Of a stretch of 64,000 nucleotides of DNA, positions 38,505 through 47,548 are shown piece after piece. A program made the position numbers and the translations under genes. This DNA is from Actimicrobium sp035984655 (GTDB lineage Bacteria > Pseudomonadota > Gammaproteobacteria > Burkholderiales > Burkholderiaceae_D), in assembly GCF_035984655.1 (NCBI RefSeq), contig NZ_JAXCHT010000012.1, positions 52,925 through 116,924 of the forward strand, in the 5' to 3' direction. Under the pieces are notes generated by a model. It was not told the origin of the DNA, did not search any database, and saw only the letters and a program-made list of their open reading frames with translations. Every line of letters starts with the position of its first letter. Positions within the stretch are counted from its first letter, which is position 1.

Positions 38505-38984
38505 TTAGAACGACGCCAGCATCTTGCGCACGGCATCCTGCACCGCTGGATCGCTGAGGCCAACATCGCCGCGCGTTTCGATCAGCCGGTCGCGGTAGAG
38601 CGATGGCCAGCCGAAGGCGTCGTCATCGATGGCGAACCAGTTGGCCGGTTTGCGGCGTTCGACATCCCCCAGCACCTGCATGCCGCGCGGCATGGTGTCG
38701 AACGCCGTTTGCAGCATCCCCAGATGGTGGAAGGTCGAGCCGATCACGCGTTCCTGCAGCGTGGCGGACAGGTCGTATTTTGCCGTATCGAAGCTGACCG
38801 CACGAACCCAGCTGGTCGACAGCACGATGCGCAGTTCGGGATAGGGCGCCAGCAGCTCGTCGAGAATCGGCATCCATTCGAAGAAACGCTTGTCGGGATT
38901 GGCCAGATACAGCCCGCGCTTGCGGTTGCGCATGACGTTGCTGTCATGCAGTACGCCGTTGTAGTCGAGATAGAGAATGTTCAT
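38505..38984 (-). CDS. HAD-domain protein
   Basis: 159 aa. Begins MNILYLDYNGVLHDS, a HAD motif I with the first Asp kept and the second replaced by Asn (DxN rather than DxD), then LRIVLSTSWVR (motif II, Ser/Thr) and FAIDDDAFGWP (motif IV acids). It resembles the HAD domains found in Swiss-army-knife RNA repair proteins. Loss of the second Asp suggests altered or no phosphatase activity. It overlaps the ChaC gene by four bases and is co-transcribed. Confidence 0.75.
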   Translation of the reverse strand: MNILYLDYNGVLHDSNVMRNRKRGLYLANPDKRFFEWMPILDELLAPYPELRIVLSTSWVRAVSFDTAKYDLSATLQERVIGSTFHHLGMLQTAFDTMPRGMQVLGDVERRKPANWFAIDDDAFGWPSLYRDRLIETRGDVGLSDPAVQDAVRKMLASF

Positions 38985-39577
38985 TGGGGTTCAGTCGGTT
39001 CGGATGAAGGGTGAAGTGCTGGTGCCAGCAATAGCGTTTCGAGCGCGAACACATGCGGGTCGTGCTTGCCGAGCGCGCGCAACGCTGCGGCCAGATCGAG
39101 CAGGTAATCGCGATTGCGTCCGCTCGGACCACTGGCGGCGTCAATCTGGTCGACGATGCTGCGGTCGGACGCCGGCCCCAGCCATGCTGCATTATCGTCC
39201 ATCGCGATATACACCAGGCCATCGGCGCTGCCGCCGTCGTCAAAGGTCAGCGTCGTGGTGAAACGCAGGTAGCCATTTTTTTCGCGATGGTCCAGATGAT
39301 CGAACACTTGCGGCGTAATCAGGTAGGCCATGCCGTCGCATACCGCGCCGGCCTGCGGCACCAGCGTGAGTACGCGTCCGGGTGCGTCCGGCGTGCCGCG
39401 ATGATCATGCGAGCCCTGCCAGAAACGCCGTTCCCAGCCACCAATGGTTGCCGGACGGCGTTCGATAAAGGGAAAATCCGCCTTGAAGATCAGCGACCCG
39501 TAGCCGAACAGCCAGAGGCTGTCGTGGTCGTCAAAGCGATGCAACAGGCGATTGGCTGCGGTCGTATCGAAGGACAT
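38981..39577 (-). CDS. chaC: ChaC-like gamma-glutamylcyclotransferase
   Basis: 198 aa cytoplasmic enzyme that degrades glutathione to 5-oxoproline and Cys-Gly. The substrate-binding YGSLI motif (FGYGSLIF, residue ~25) and catalytic Glu in HREKNGY are present, as is the RRFWQGSHDHRGTP segment typical of ChaC. The family length is normal. It is transcribed ahead of the HAD gene with which it overlaps. Confidence 0.9.
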   Translation of the reverse strand: MSFDTTAANRLLHRFDDHDSLWLFGYGSLIFKADFPFIERRPATIGGWERRFWQGSHDHRGTPDAPGRVLTLVPQAGAVCDGMAYLITPQVFDHLDHREKNGYLRFTTTLTFDDGGSADGLVYIAMDDNAAWLGPASDRSIVDQIDAASGPSGRNRDYLLDLAAALRALGKHDPHVFALETLLLAPALHPSSEPTEPQ

Positions 39578-39593
39578 GATGCAGTGTGATGAA

Positions 39594-39806
39594 TCAGGCT
39601 TTTTTCAGGAAGCAGGTTTTCAGTACCAGTCCCTTGACCTTCTCGGCGTTGCATTCGATCTCTTCCGGGTCGTCGGTCAGGCGGATGTTCTTGATCACGG
39701 TGCCGCGCTTGAGCGTCACCGAGGTGCCCTTGACCTTCAGATCCTTGATGGTGGTGACCGAATCACCGTCGGCCAGAAGATTGCCGTTACTGTCTTTTAC
39801 GTCCAT
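39594..39806 (-). CDS. PhnA/YjdM-like short protein
   Basis: 70 aa matching the C-terminal domain of PhnA (YjdM): VKDSNGNLLADGDSV, IKDLKVKG and VIKNIRLTDDPEEIECN. The N-terminal zinc ribbon of the ~110 aa form is missing, a common short version in Burkholderiales. Despite the old name, phosphonate use is not established for this family. It lies 16 bases upstream of chaC and could share its transcript. Confidence 0.8.
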   Translation of the reverse strand: MDVKDSNGNLLADGDSVTTIKDLKVKGTSVTLKRGTVIKNIRLTDDPEEIECNAEKVKGLVLKTCFLKKA

Positions 39807-40080
39807 GGATGCATCCTTGCGCAGCGTCTGCCTGCCTGTTTGAGAGTGCCCGGATTATAAGCGACCCGGACGACATGCCGTCAGATCGGCAGGTGGTCAC
39901 GCCGCTACAACTCAGGAAATGCGTCCGCACGCCAAGCCCGGTGGGCATTGCGACCAGCGATGCTGGCCTGGCTTCAAGGCGGCGGGATGGGCCGGCTTGC
40001 CGTCATCTTCACCTGCCGCAGCTGCAGCGGTTAAAATCGGGCGCATATTTGTCGATCCCTTTCCTGGTTAGCGCGCCCCG

Positions 40081-41253
40081 ATGCATCAAATCCTGGTTAT
40101 TGCCATTGCCCTGTTTGCGTTGCTGATCGCCGCGGAGTTCGGTTACGGACTACTCCGGCAGCGCAACAATTACCGTCTCAACGATGCCATCAGTAGCCTC
40201 AGCCAGGGTTTGCTGAGCCAGGCGGTCGCGGTTTGCACGCAGCTGTTCCAGATCGGCCTGTACGAAATGCTCTACCCGCACGTCGCCGTATTTGACAACG
40301 CCGCGATCTGGGATCTCTGGTACGGCTGGCTGATCGCCCTGGTGCTCTACGATTTCTTCGATTACTGGCTGCATCGGGTCAGCCACGAAAGCGCCATCTT
40401 CTGGGCCGCCCATGTGGTGCATCACCAGAGCCAGTGCTTCAATCTCTCGACGGCGCTGCGGCAGGAAAGTTTCTATCCGATCATGGGCTGGATCTTTTTC
40501 ATCCCAATGGCCATTATCGGTGTGCCGCCGGAGCTGTTCGGCATCGTCGGGCTGGTGGTGATCCTGTATCAGTTCTGGATTCACACCGAACACATCGGCA
40601 AGCTGGGCTGGTTCGACCGCGTGTTTTCCTCGCCCTCGAACCACCGCGTGCATCACGCCACCAATCCACGCTATCTCGACAAGAATTACGGCGCGATCCT
40701 GATCATCTGGGATCGTCTCTTCGGCACCTTCGAGGAAGAAACCGAGCCATGCGTGTACGGCACCGTGACACCCCTGAACAGCTGGAATCCCTTGTGGTCG
40801 GTAGCGGTCGTGTACGCATCGCTGTGGGCGCAACTGCGCACGACGGCGGGATGGCGCGACAAATTGCGGGTGTTGTACAAGGGACCGGGCTGGCAGGCCG
40901 GGCAGGGCACTGCGCCGGTTGCGACACCGGTCAATGCTGACCGCTTCAATCCCGCCATCGGACGCTTGCAGGGATGGGCCGCGTGCGCTCTGTTTGCGAT
41001 TGCGCTGGTCGCGACCTGTCTTTTTCTGTGGTGGGCGGATGACGCGACCAGTTTGCAGAATGGCTTGTTCCTGGCGGGGATGGCGGTGTGGCTGTGGATG
41101 ATTGGTGCAGTCCTTAGGGATTCGGTAGTTATCAAAGTACCGTTTAAGATGTCTTCATTCTGGGTAAATGGAGCTGCTGCTGATGAAGACGAGCACACTA
41201 GAGCGCAACGGCGTGTCGACGCAGATCGTCGATTTGATTGGGCGTCTGATTGA
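40081..41253 (+). CDS. Sterol desaturase/fatty acid hydroxylase family protein, 3' end replaced by IS
   Basis: Integral membrane di-iron oxygenase. His clusters for iron binding are HRVSHE, HVVHHQS, HTEH and HRVHHATN, within four membrane spans. Native sequence extends to about codon 344; from 41113 the frame continues into the inserted element, and the last ~46 residues (VLRDSVVIKV onward) are IS-encoded. All iron ligands precede the break, but a C-terminal membrane span may be lost, so activity is uncertain. The original 3' end was not recognised after the IS. Confidence 0.82.
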   Translation: MHQILVIAIALFALLIAAEFGYGLLRQRNNYRLNDAISSLSQGLLSQAVAVCTQLFQIGLYEMLYPHVAVFDNAAIWDLWYGWLIALVLYDFFDYWLHRVSHESAIFWAAHVVHHQSQCFNLSTALRQESFYPIMGWIFFIPMAIIGVPPELFGIVGLVVILYQFWIHTEHIGKLGWFDRVFSSPSNHRVHHATNPRYLDKNYGAILIIWDRLFGTFEEETEPCVYGTVTPLNSWNPLWSVAVVYASLWAQLRTTAGWRDKLRVLYKGPGWQAGQGTAPVATPVNADRFNPAIGRLQGWAACALFAIALVATCLFLWWADDATSLQNGLFLAGMAVWLWMIGAVLRDSVVIKVPFKMSSFWVNGAAADEDEHTRAQRRVDADRRFDWASD

Positions 41254-42430
41254 CCTGATCGAGTGGCCAGCGCGACGCCGCGCGATGGGCGACGTAACAG
41301 TGACGTTACTCGATGGCAAGCAACGTGTTGCAGAGGATGCATTCGGCTGGAATCGAAAGGCCGTTGAGTTGGGCATTCATGAACATCAAACTGGCATAGC
41401 CTGCATCAATGACATTACGGCCAGAGCTAAGCCAAGAACAGAGGACAGGCACCCCAAGCTGTTCGCTGAGATACAGACCATCATGGAGCCGCACAGCGAA
41501 TCCGAATCAAGCTTGCGCAACACTTTGCTGTACACCAACATGACGGCTAAGGCGGTACACGAGGCACTCGTGCGAAAGGGCTGGTCTGAAGCATCCCTGC
41601 CCAGCGTGCGCACTATCTCAAACCTCTTGAGGCGCCAGGGTTACCGACTGCGTACAGTGGCCAAATCCAAGGTGCAAAAAAAACCGCCCAAACCGATGCC
41701 ATCTTCGAGAACGTCAGACGTCTGAACACATTGGCTGATGCAGATGAGCACATCTTGAGGCTAAGCATGGATACCAAGGCGACGGTGCATGTTGGCGATT
41801 ACTCCAGGGGTGGGCGTTCGCGTGGAGTCGAGCCTGTCAAAGCCCTGGACCATGATATGTGCATGAAGGAGAAATTAGTACCCGGCGGCATACTGGAGCC
41901 AGTGACTGGAAAATCGTTCCTATTTTTCGGCACGAACTACAAAACCAGCGACTTCATGGCCGACGGCTTATTCCTGTGGTGGCAGCACAGGCAGCCAGAA
42001 CTGCCAGTGCTTAAACAGCTCGTCATCAACTTGGACAATGGACCAGAGTGCAACGGACGGCGCAGCCAATTTCTCTTGCGCATGACAGAGTTCGCGGATT
42101 TGACAGGGCTGTGCGTGCGACTGGTTTATTACCCGCCCTATCACAGCAAATACAACGCCATCGAGCGCTACTGGGCGGGACTGGAGAAATCCTGGAACGG
42201 CTACTTGCTCAGCACGGTGGATACGGTCATCCATCGAGCTGGCAATTTTTGCTGGAAAGGCATGCGCACAATGGCATGCTTGGTGGACGCCATTTACGAG
42301 AAGGGTGTCAAACTATGCGGTATTGAGAAAACAGAACTTGAGCAACGACTGGAACGATCCGAAGAGTTGAATTGGTGGGATATAACAATTCAACCTAAAA
42401 AGGTGCGTTTGTAATTTCTAAATCCCTTAG
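41113..42430 (+). mobile_element. ISAzo13-type insertion sequence
   Basis: About 1.3 kb element with imperfect 29-base terminal inverted repeats (41113-41141 and 42402-42430; 19 of 29 positions match, outer ends CTTAGGGATT / CTAAGGGATT). It contains a transposase in two overlapping frames and is visibly less GC-rich than its neighbours. It interrupts the fatty acid hydroxylase gene. No clear target duplication was seen next to the repeats, so exact ends may differ by a few bases. Confidence 0.82.
41168..42414 (+). CDS. ISAzo13-family transposase in two frames (-1 frameshift)
   Basis: The first frame (41168-41725) encodes the N-terminal part ending KVQKK; the DDE core is in the -1 frame (to 42414), with SMDTKATVHVGDYSRGG (first Asp), VINLDNGPECN (second Asp) and HSKYNAIERYWAGLEKSW (Glu). 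The frames join at an A8 run (41676-41683) where a -1 slip on A-AAA-AAA gives KVQKKTAQTDAIFENV, the expected family continuity. It is either programmed frameshifting making one ~415 aa protein or a decayed transposase. Confidence 0.82.
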
Positions 42431-42671
42431 CGGAAAAAGCGTGATTCAGCGCACACCGGCCTGACGAGCGATTTATCGCGGCGAGCCATTTGGCGTCGAT
42501 CGTGTGGCCGGCGGTCACAACATCGTCGTTCCGCCACCGGCTTTTCGATCCGATCGCTGTCCGCGCTGTCATCCGCACCTTCGGCTTTTCCCTTTTCAGG
42601 CTCGCACCAGCGCGCCCGGTCGCGCCGGCGCACAGCGAGACCGGCCCATCGTTGCCAACGTAATCGCGCCG
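42431..42671. other. Spacer after the IS with no recognised gene
   Basis: GC-rich spacer between the IS right end and the PEP-CTERM gene. It could hold decayed 3' sequence of the hydroxylase gene, but no matching reading frame was recognised and no RNA gene is apparent. Confidence 0.4.
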
Positions 42672-43343
42672 TCAGCTCATCGCATATCCACTCACCCCTT
42701 TCTTGCGCCGCACCGCATACGCCACCATCCCGATCCCGATCACAATCAACGCCCACGGCTCCGGTTCCGGCACTGCCGGCACGCTGCCGGTATCGGGCGC
42801 AAAGCCCACGCCATTGGCGGCGAAGCCATCGAGAATCCCGAACGCACCGTTGGTATAAGCGCGCGCGTTGGTGCGCAGGATCTGCAGGTTGGTGGTCGAG
42901 CCGGCCAGAATCTGCGCGGCATCGAGTGGCAGGAAGTTAAAGCCGATGACACCGAAGGCGCCGCGATCGACCGAGTCCGACGATTGCGTGCCGGTGCTGA
43001 AGGGGCCGAAACTGTTGGCGGTCTGGAAGGCGTCGACGGCGAGGTTGCCGTAGTTAAAACCGGTCAGGCGTTCGATGCTGCTTTGCGAGCCGGGGTTGTT
43101 GACGAACTGGTAGTAGAAATCCAGCCCGTTGCCGTTGTCATACACCGCCGAACGCGCGGTGCCGCTGTAGCTCGGGGTCGATACCGGGGTGGCGACAAAA
43201 TTGAGCAGGGTGCCGCCAAATCCGCCATCGACGAGATCGACCGGAGACGTGGTGGTTTGCGGTACCACCGCGGTTGCCCCGGCAGTGAAACAGACCGTGC
43301 TCAGCAGGCTGGCAAGGAGTGCGTGGTTCAGGCTTGGTTTCAT
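42672..43343 (-). CDS. PEP-CTERM protein
   Basis: 223 aa exported protein. Signal peptide of about 25 residues (LLASLLSTVCFTAGATA), a middle domain with NGNGLDFYYQFVNNPGSQSS, and the sorting tail VPEPEPWALIVIGIGMVAY followed by RRKK. GGAGA lies upstream of ATG 43343; the longer frame to 43442 lacks a leader. Like the one at 26825-27520, it stands alone, with no exosortase nearby. Confidence 0.88.
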   Translation of the reverse strand: MKPSLNHALLASLLSTVCFTAGATAVVPQTTTSPVDLVDGGFGGTLLNFVATPVSTPSYSGTARSAVYDNGNGLDFYYQFVNNPGSQSSIERLTGFNYGNLAVDAFQTANSFGPFSTGTQSSDSVDRGAFGVIGFNFLPLDAAQILAGSTTNLQILRTNARAYTNGAFGILDGFAANGVGFAPDTGSVPAVPEPEPWALIVIGIGMVAYAVRRKKGVSGYAMS

Positions 43344-43517
43344 CAGAGTTCTCCAGAATGGTTGCGCACCGTAACGGCGGAGTGGGACCAGAGTGGGACT
43401 GAATGCGCAACGCCGCCCAGTCGTTCCGTTATGGTCGGCCATGCCTGTTCACTGTTTCTGCGATGGCGCAAGGGGCGTGGCTTGTTTGGCGCATGGGTGC
43501 ACGATGCTGGAGATGGA

Positions 43518-46500
43518 TCAATGAAAATTCCGGCTGTTAATCGTCAGGCTGCCGAGCAATTCCGAATGATCGACCACCCGTTTGGCGATCAGATGCCGCA
43601 CCTCGCCGGCGACCTGCCAGACGCCGTACACCGTCAGCAGGCTGGCCTGCAGGATGTCGCGGCGGTGGCGTTCCTGCACATCTTTCCAGACGATCACGTT
43701 GATGACGCCGGTCTCGTCTTCGAGCGTCACGAACATCGTGCCGTTGGCGGTTTGCGGCCGTTGCCGCATGGTGACCAGCCCGGTTGCGCGCACCAGTTTG
43801 CCATTGGCAAAGCCTTTCATTTCCAGCGCGGTCGATAACTGCATGGCTTTCAGCCGCGGTCGCAACAAGGCCAGCGGATGGCGTTGCAGCGTCAATCCCA
43901 GCGACTGGTAATCGGCCACGATTTCATGTCCTTCGGAAGCCGGCGGCAAGGCCAGCGGTGCTTCCAGCATCGGCGCCTGCCGCAGCAACGGCGTGGTCGG
44001 TTGCAGCGCCGCCGCTTCCCACTTGGCCTGACGCCGATGTCCGGCCAGCACGACCAGCGCATTGGCCTGCGCCAGCGCCTGCAGATCCGGTTCATTCAGT
44101 TCGGCGCGCCGCGCCAGATCGTCGATGCTGTCAAACGGGCGGATCGCGCGCACCTCGATGACGCGCTGCGCGGCGGCGCCCGACAAGCCGCGCACCAGGC
44201 ACAGCCCGAGCCGCACATCCGGCTGCGCGGCGCCGGTTTCTTCCAGCGTGCAATCGACGTCGCTGATCATCACATCGACCGGCTGCACGATCACGCCATG
44301 CCGTTTGGCGTCCTGCACCAGTTGCGACGGTCCGTAAAAACCCATTGGCTGCGAGTTGAGCAGGGCGGCCAGAAACGCTGCCGGTTCATGCCGCTTGATC
44401 CAGGCCGACACATACACCAGCAGCGCGAAGCTGGCCGCATGCGACTCCGGAAAGCCGTACTCGCCGAAGCCTTCGATCTGACTGAAAATCTGCTGTGCAA
44501 AGCCGGGATCATAGCCGCGCGCCAGCATGCCATTGATGACCGGGTCGCGGAATTTTTCGATTTCGCCCTTGCGCTTCCAGGCCGCCATCGAACGGCGCAG
44601 GTCATCGGCCTGGCCGGCGCTGAAACCGGCCGCGAACATCACGATCTGCATCACCTGTTCCTGGAAAATCGGTACGCCCAGCGTGCGTTCCAGCGCGGCC
44701 TCCATCTCGGCGTTGACATACGTGACCGGTTCCAGCCCCTGGCGGCGGCGCAGATACGGATGCACCATGCCACCCTGGATAGGCCCCGGCCGCACGATCG
44801 CCACCTCGATCACCAGATGATAAAACCGGTCCGGCCGCAAGCGCGGCAGCATCGACATCTGCGCCCGCGATTCGATCTGGAACACGCCGACCGTATCGGC
44901 CGCGCAAATCATCTCGTAGGTGGCCGGGTCTTCGGATGGCACATCCTGCAGCGTGAACACTTCGCCGCGGCGCGCCCCGACCAGATCGAGCGCACGCCGG
45001 ATCGCCGACAGCATGCCCAGCGCCAGGATGTCGATCTTCAGAATGCCGAGCGCATCGAGATCGTTCTTGTCCCACTCGATCACGCTGCGTTCGGCCATGG
45101 CCGCATTTTCGATCGGCACCAGCCGCGCCAGATTGTCGCGCGCGATCACGAAGCCGCCCGGGTGCTGCGACAAATGACGCGGAAAGCCGACCAGCGTCTG
45201 CACCAGCAGCAACAGCTTCTGTACCAGCGGCGCGGCCGGATCAAAACCGCATTCGACCAGCCGCTCGGCAATCACCTGTTTGCCATCCCACCACTGATGC
45301 GATCGCGACAGCCGGTTGACCTGATCGAAGTCCAGTCCCAGCGCGCGGCCGACATCCTTCATCGCCGAGCGCGGCCGGTACGAAATCAGCACCGCCGTCA
45401 GCGCGGCCCGATGGCGACCGTATTTTTGGTAGATGTACTGGATCACTTCCTCGCGTCGCTGATGTTCGAAATCGACATCGATATCGGGTGGCTCGTTGCG
45501 TTCTTTCGAGATGAAGCGTTCGAACAGCACCGACATGCGGGCCGGATCGACTTCGGTAATCCCGAGGCAATAACAGACCGCCGAATTGGCCGCCGAACCG
45601 CGCCCCTGGCACAGGATGTTCTGGCTGCGCGCAAAGCGCACGATGTCGTACACCGTCAGGAAGTAGGGCTCGTAAGCCAGGTCGTGGATCAGTGCCAGCT
45701 CATGCTCGATCTGTTGCTGCACCTTCAGCGGCGTGCCGCCGGGGAAGCGGCGCGATGCGCCTTCAAAGGTCAGCCGCCGCAGATAGCCATCGAGCGATTC
45801 GCCGGCCGGTGCGATTTCTTCCGGATATTCATAGCGCAATTCATCGAGCGAAAACGTGCAGCGCTGCGCCACCACCAGGGTTTCATCGAGCAGCGCGCGC
45901 GGATAGATTTGCGCCAGCCGCACCCGCGCGCGCAAATGCTGTTCGGCATTCGGCTGCAGATCGAGGCCGCATTCGGCAATCGGCTTGCCCAGCCGGATCG
46001 CCGTCAGCGTGTCCTGCAACGGCTTGCGCGAACGCACATGCATGCAGACATCGCCGCAGGCCACCAGCGGCAAGCCGGTTTGACCCGACAGTACCGTCAG
46101 GCGGGTGCGCCACAGATCGTCATCCAGCCGATGCAGCAGTTCCAGCGCAATCCAGCTGCGGCCGTCGAACCGGCGTGCCACCCACTCGGCCTGCTGCAAC
46201 TGCTGCTCGGGCGGATGTGCGCGTTGCGGAATCAGGATGGCCAGGCAGTCCGGCAGATTGGTCAGTTCAGCGCTTTCGAAGTCGCGCGTGCTGAGTTGGT
46301 AGAAGCCCTTGCCGGCACGGCGACGGCCGTTCGTGATCAGTTGCGACAGGTTGCCGTAACCCTGCCGGTTGGTCGCCAGCAGCAGCAGCTTCATGCCGCA
46401 ATCGAGCGTGACCTGGCTGCCGATAATCAGCGGCAAGCCCTGCTTCCTGGCTTCCACATGCGCCCGCACCACCCCCGCCAGCGAACATTCGTCGGTGATC

Positions 46501-46625
46501 GCCAGCGCACTGTAGCCAAGGTTGAAGGCGCGCTCGATCAACTCGTCGGGATGCGACGCGCCGTGCAGAAACGTGTAGTTCGAGTGGCAATGCAGCTCGG
46601 CGTAAGGGGGCAGGTGAGGGGACAT
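43518..46625 (-). CDS. dnaE2: Error-prone DNA polymerase DnaE2
   Basis: 1035 aa C-family polymerase for SOS mutagenesis. The N-terminal PHP domain begins YAELHCHSNYTFLHGASHPD; the palm holds the catalytic acids in PPDIDVDFEHQRREE; the C-terminal OB fold is VRATGLVTMRQRPQTANGTM. The length fits DnaE2 and is shorter than replicative DnaE1, lacking its tau-binding tail. A perfect LexA box lies 15 bases upstream. It would act with ImuA and ImuB from the locus at 6450-8628. Confidence 0.95.
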   Translation of the reverse strand: MSPHLPPYAELHCHSNYTFLHGASHPDELIERAFNLGYSALAITDECSLAGVVRAHVEARKQGLPLIIGSQVTLDCGMKLLLLATNRQGYGNLSQLITNGRRRAGKGFYQLSTRDFESAELTNLPDCLAILIPQRAHPPEQQLQQAEWVARRFDGRSWIALELLHRLDDDLWRTRLTVLSGQTGLPLVACGDVCMHVRSRKPLQDTLTAIRLGKPIAECGLDLQPNAEQHLRARVRLAQIYPRALLDETLVVAQRCTFSLDELRYEYPEEIAPAGESLDGYLRRLTFEGASRRFPGGTPLKVQQQIEHELALIHDLAYEPYFLTVYDIVRFARSQNILCQGRGSAANSAVCYCLGITEVDPARMSVLFERFISKERNEPPDIDVDFEHQRREEVIQYIYQKYGRHRAALTAVLISYRPRSAMKDVGRALGLDFDQVNRLSRSHQWWDGKQVIAERLVECGFDPAAPLVQKLLLLVQTLVGFPRHLSQHPGGFVIARDNLARLVPIENAAMAERSVIEWDKNDLDALGILKIDILALGMLSAIRRALDLVGARRGEVFTLQDVPSEDPATYEMICAADTVGVFQIESRAQMSMLPRLRPDRFYHLVIEVAIVRPGPIQGGMVHPYLRRRQGLEPVTYVNAEMEAALERTLGVPIFQEQVMQIVMFAAGFSAGQADDLRRSMAAWKRKGEIEKFRDPVINGMLARGYDPGFAQQIFSQIEGFGEYGFPESHAASFALLVYVSAWIKRHEPAAFLAALLNSQPMGFYGPSQLVQDAKRHGVIVQPVDVMISDVDCTLEETGAAQPDVRLGLCLVRGLSGAAAQRVIEVRAIRPFDSIDDLARRAELNEPDLQALAQANALVVLAGHRRQAKWEAAALQPTTPLLRQAPMLEAPLALPPASEGHEIVADYQSLGLTLQRHPLALLRPRLKAMQLSTALEMKGFANGKLVRATGLVTMRQRPQTANGTMFVTLEDETGVINVIVWKDVQERHRRDILQASLLTVYGVWQVAGEVRHLIAKRVVDHSELLGSLTINSRNFH

Positions 46626-46639
46626 GGCGCTGCAATATA

Positions 46640-46655
46640 CTGTATGGATGAACAG
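46640..46655 (-). promoter_or_regulatory. LexA box upstream of dnaE2
   Basis: Perfect CTGT-N8-ACAG (spacer ATGGATGA), 15 bases before the dnaE2 ATG. It shares the 14-base flank ACAGTATATGTGAT with the imuA box. The minus-strand TATACT within it could be the -10 element, so LexA would block RNA polymerase directly. Confidence 0.9.
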
Positions 46656-46728
46656 TATATGTGATTGCGCCCATTGGCAGGGAACTGGATGGGAAGGGGT
46701 GAGTGATCGACGCGATTGTCAAAGCGCA

Positions 46729-47160
46729 TCACGCAGTCGCCAAGGCTGGAGTGCATGCCAGTCTTGCCATCGCTGCGGAAGCCGTCGCCAGCGCAGCAGC
46801 GTCGATTGACGCGACGGCTTCGGTGCAAATGCTATCGGCAGTTTCGCGCGCGGCATTGACCAGCGCGCGCCCGGCTGGGCGAAGCACGGCCTGACGATCT
46901 CCATTCGCCCCCTCGCGCACCACCAGCCCTATCTTCTCAAGCAAGATGAACTGACGCAGCACAGACGATTGCGGCTGACCAAGTGGCCGCACCAGTTCCG
47001 CCATGCTTACCCGGCCATCATCCACTTGCGCGAGCAGATTCAGCAATGCAAAGTCATTGAAACTGATGCCATGGTGTATGCCCAATTCGTGGTCAAGCTT
47101 GAGTTGCAGGCTGGCCTGGGCACGGTGCAGCGCCAGGCAGAAGCCGAGCGGCGTGTTCAT
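46729..47160 (-). CDS. MarR-like transcriptional regulator
   Basis: 143 aa. A winged helix-turn-helix in MarR layout: HHGISFNDFALLNLLAQ, SMAELVRPLGQPQSSVLRQF (recognition region), GLVVREGANGDRQAVLRPA (wing). The ends form dimerisation helices. It is the last gene of a three-gene minus-strand operon and overlaps the GIY-YIG gene by four bases. It is a candidate for binding the paired ACCCGGGT sites at 48217-48258. Confidence 0.8.
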   Translation of the reverse strand: MNTPLGFCLALHRAQASLQLKLDHELGIHHGISFNDFALLNLLAQVDDGRVSMAELVRPLGQPQSSVLRQFILLEKIGLVVREGANGDRQAVLRPAGRALVNAARETADSICTEAVASIDAAALATASAAMARLACTPALATA

Positions 47161-47522
47161 CGAGGATTCCTTCCCGGTTCGTCATAGCCGAGTTCGCCAT
47201 GGCATGGTATTTCCTGGCGCCACAGGCTGACCAGCATGTCCAGCTCCTGTGCCGCATTGAAGGCGGGATCTTCGCTGGGCTTGACCATGTCGAGTACTTC
47301 GAACAGAAAGCTGGCCTCACCGTGCTCGACCCAATCCTGCGCCAGCTTCGCATTACGATGCTGCCCACACTGCAGTTCGAAGTGATGTCGGTTGAGCGTG
47401 CCCTGCGCGTTCGCACTTCCGGCAACCAACGCCCGGCCCGTGATCTGGTTCCGGATCGCATAGACACCGGCTCGGGTCTTCGTGTCCAGATACTCTCGTT
47501 TCAGCGTTTTTCTGTTTGTCAT
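47157..47522 (-). CDS. GIY-YIG nuclease-family protein
   Basis: 121 aa single-domain protein. The GIY-YIG elements appear as AGVYAIRNQITGRALVAGSA (Tyr kept; the second motif is degenerate, VAGS) followed by NRHHFELQCGQHRNAKLAQDW with an Arg-free helix and a later FLFEVLD. Catalytic competence is doubtful. ATG 47522 is chosen because AGAGGA precedes it. It is translationally coupled to the MarR-like gene, an unusual pairing. Confidence 0.7.
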   Translation of the reverse strand: MTNRKTLKREYLDTKTRAGVYAIRNQITGRALVAGSANAQGTLNRHHFELQCGQHRNAKLAQDWVEHGEASFLFEVLDMVKPSEDPAFNAAQELDMLVSLWRQEIPCHGELGYDEPGRNPR

Positions 47523-47548
47523 CGTCAATCCTCTTCGTCACAAATATG

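Noticed and set aside
43878..46664. 928-aa open frame antisense to dnaE2
   Set aside because: Arg/His/Gln-rich composition typical of GC-bias shadow frames; dnaE2 on the other strand has full domain support.
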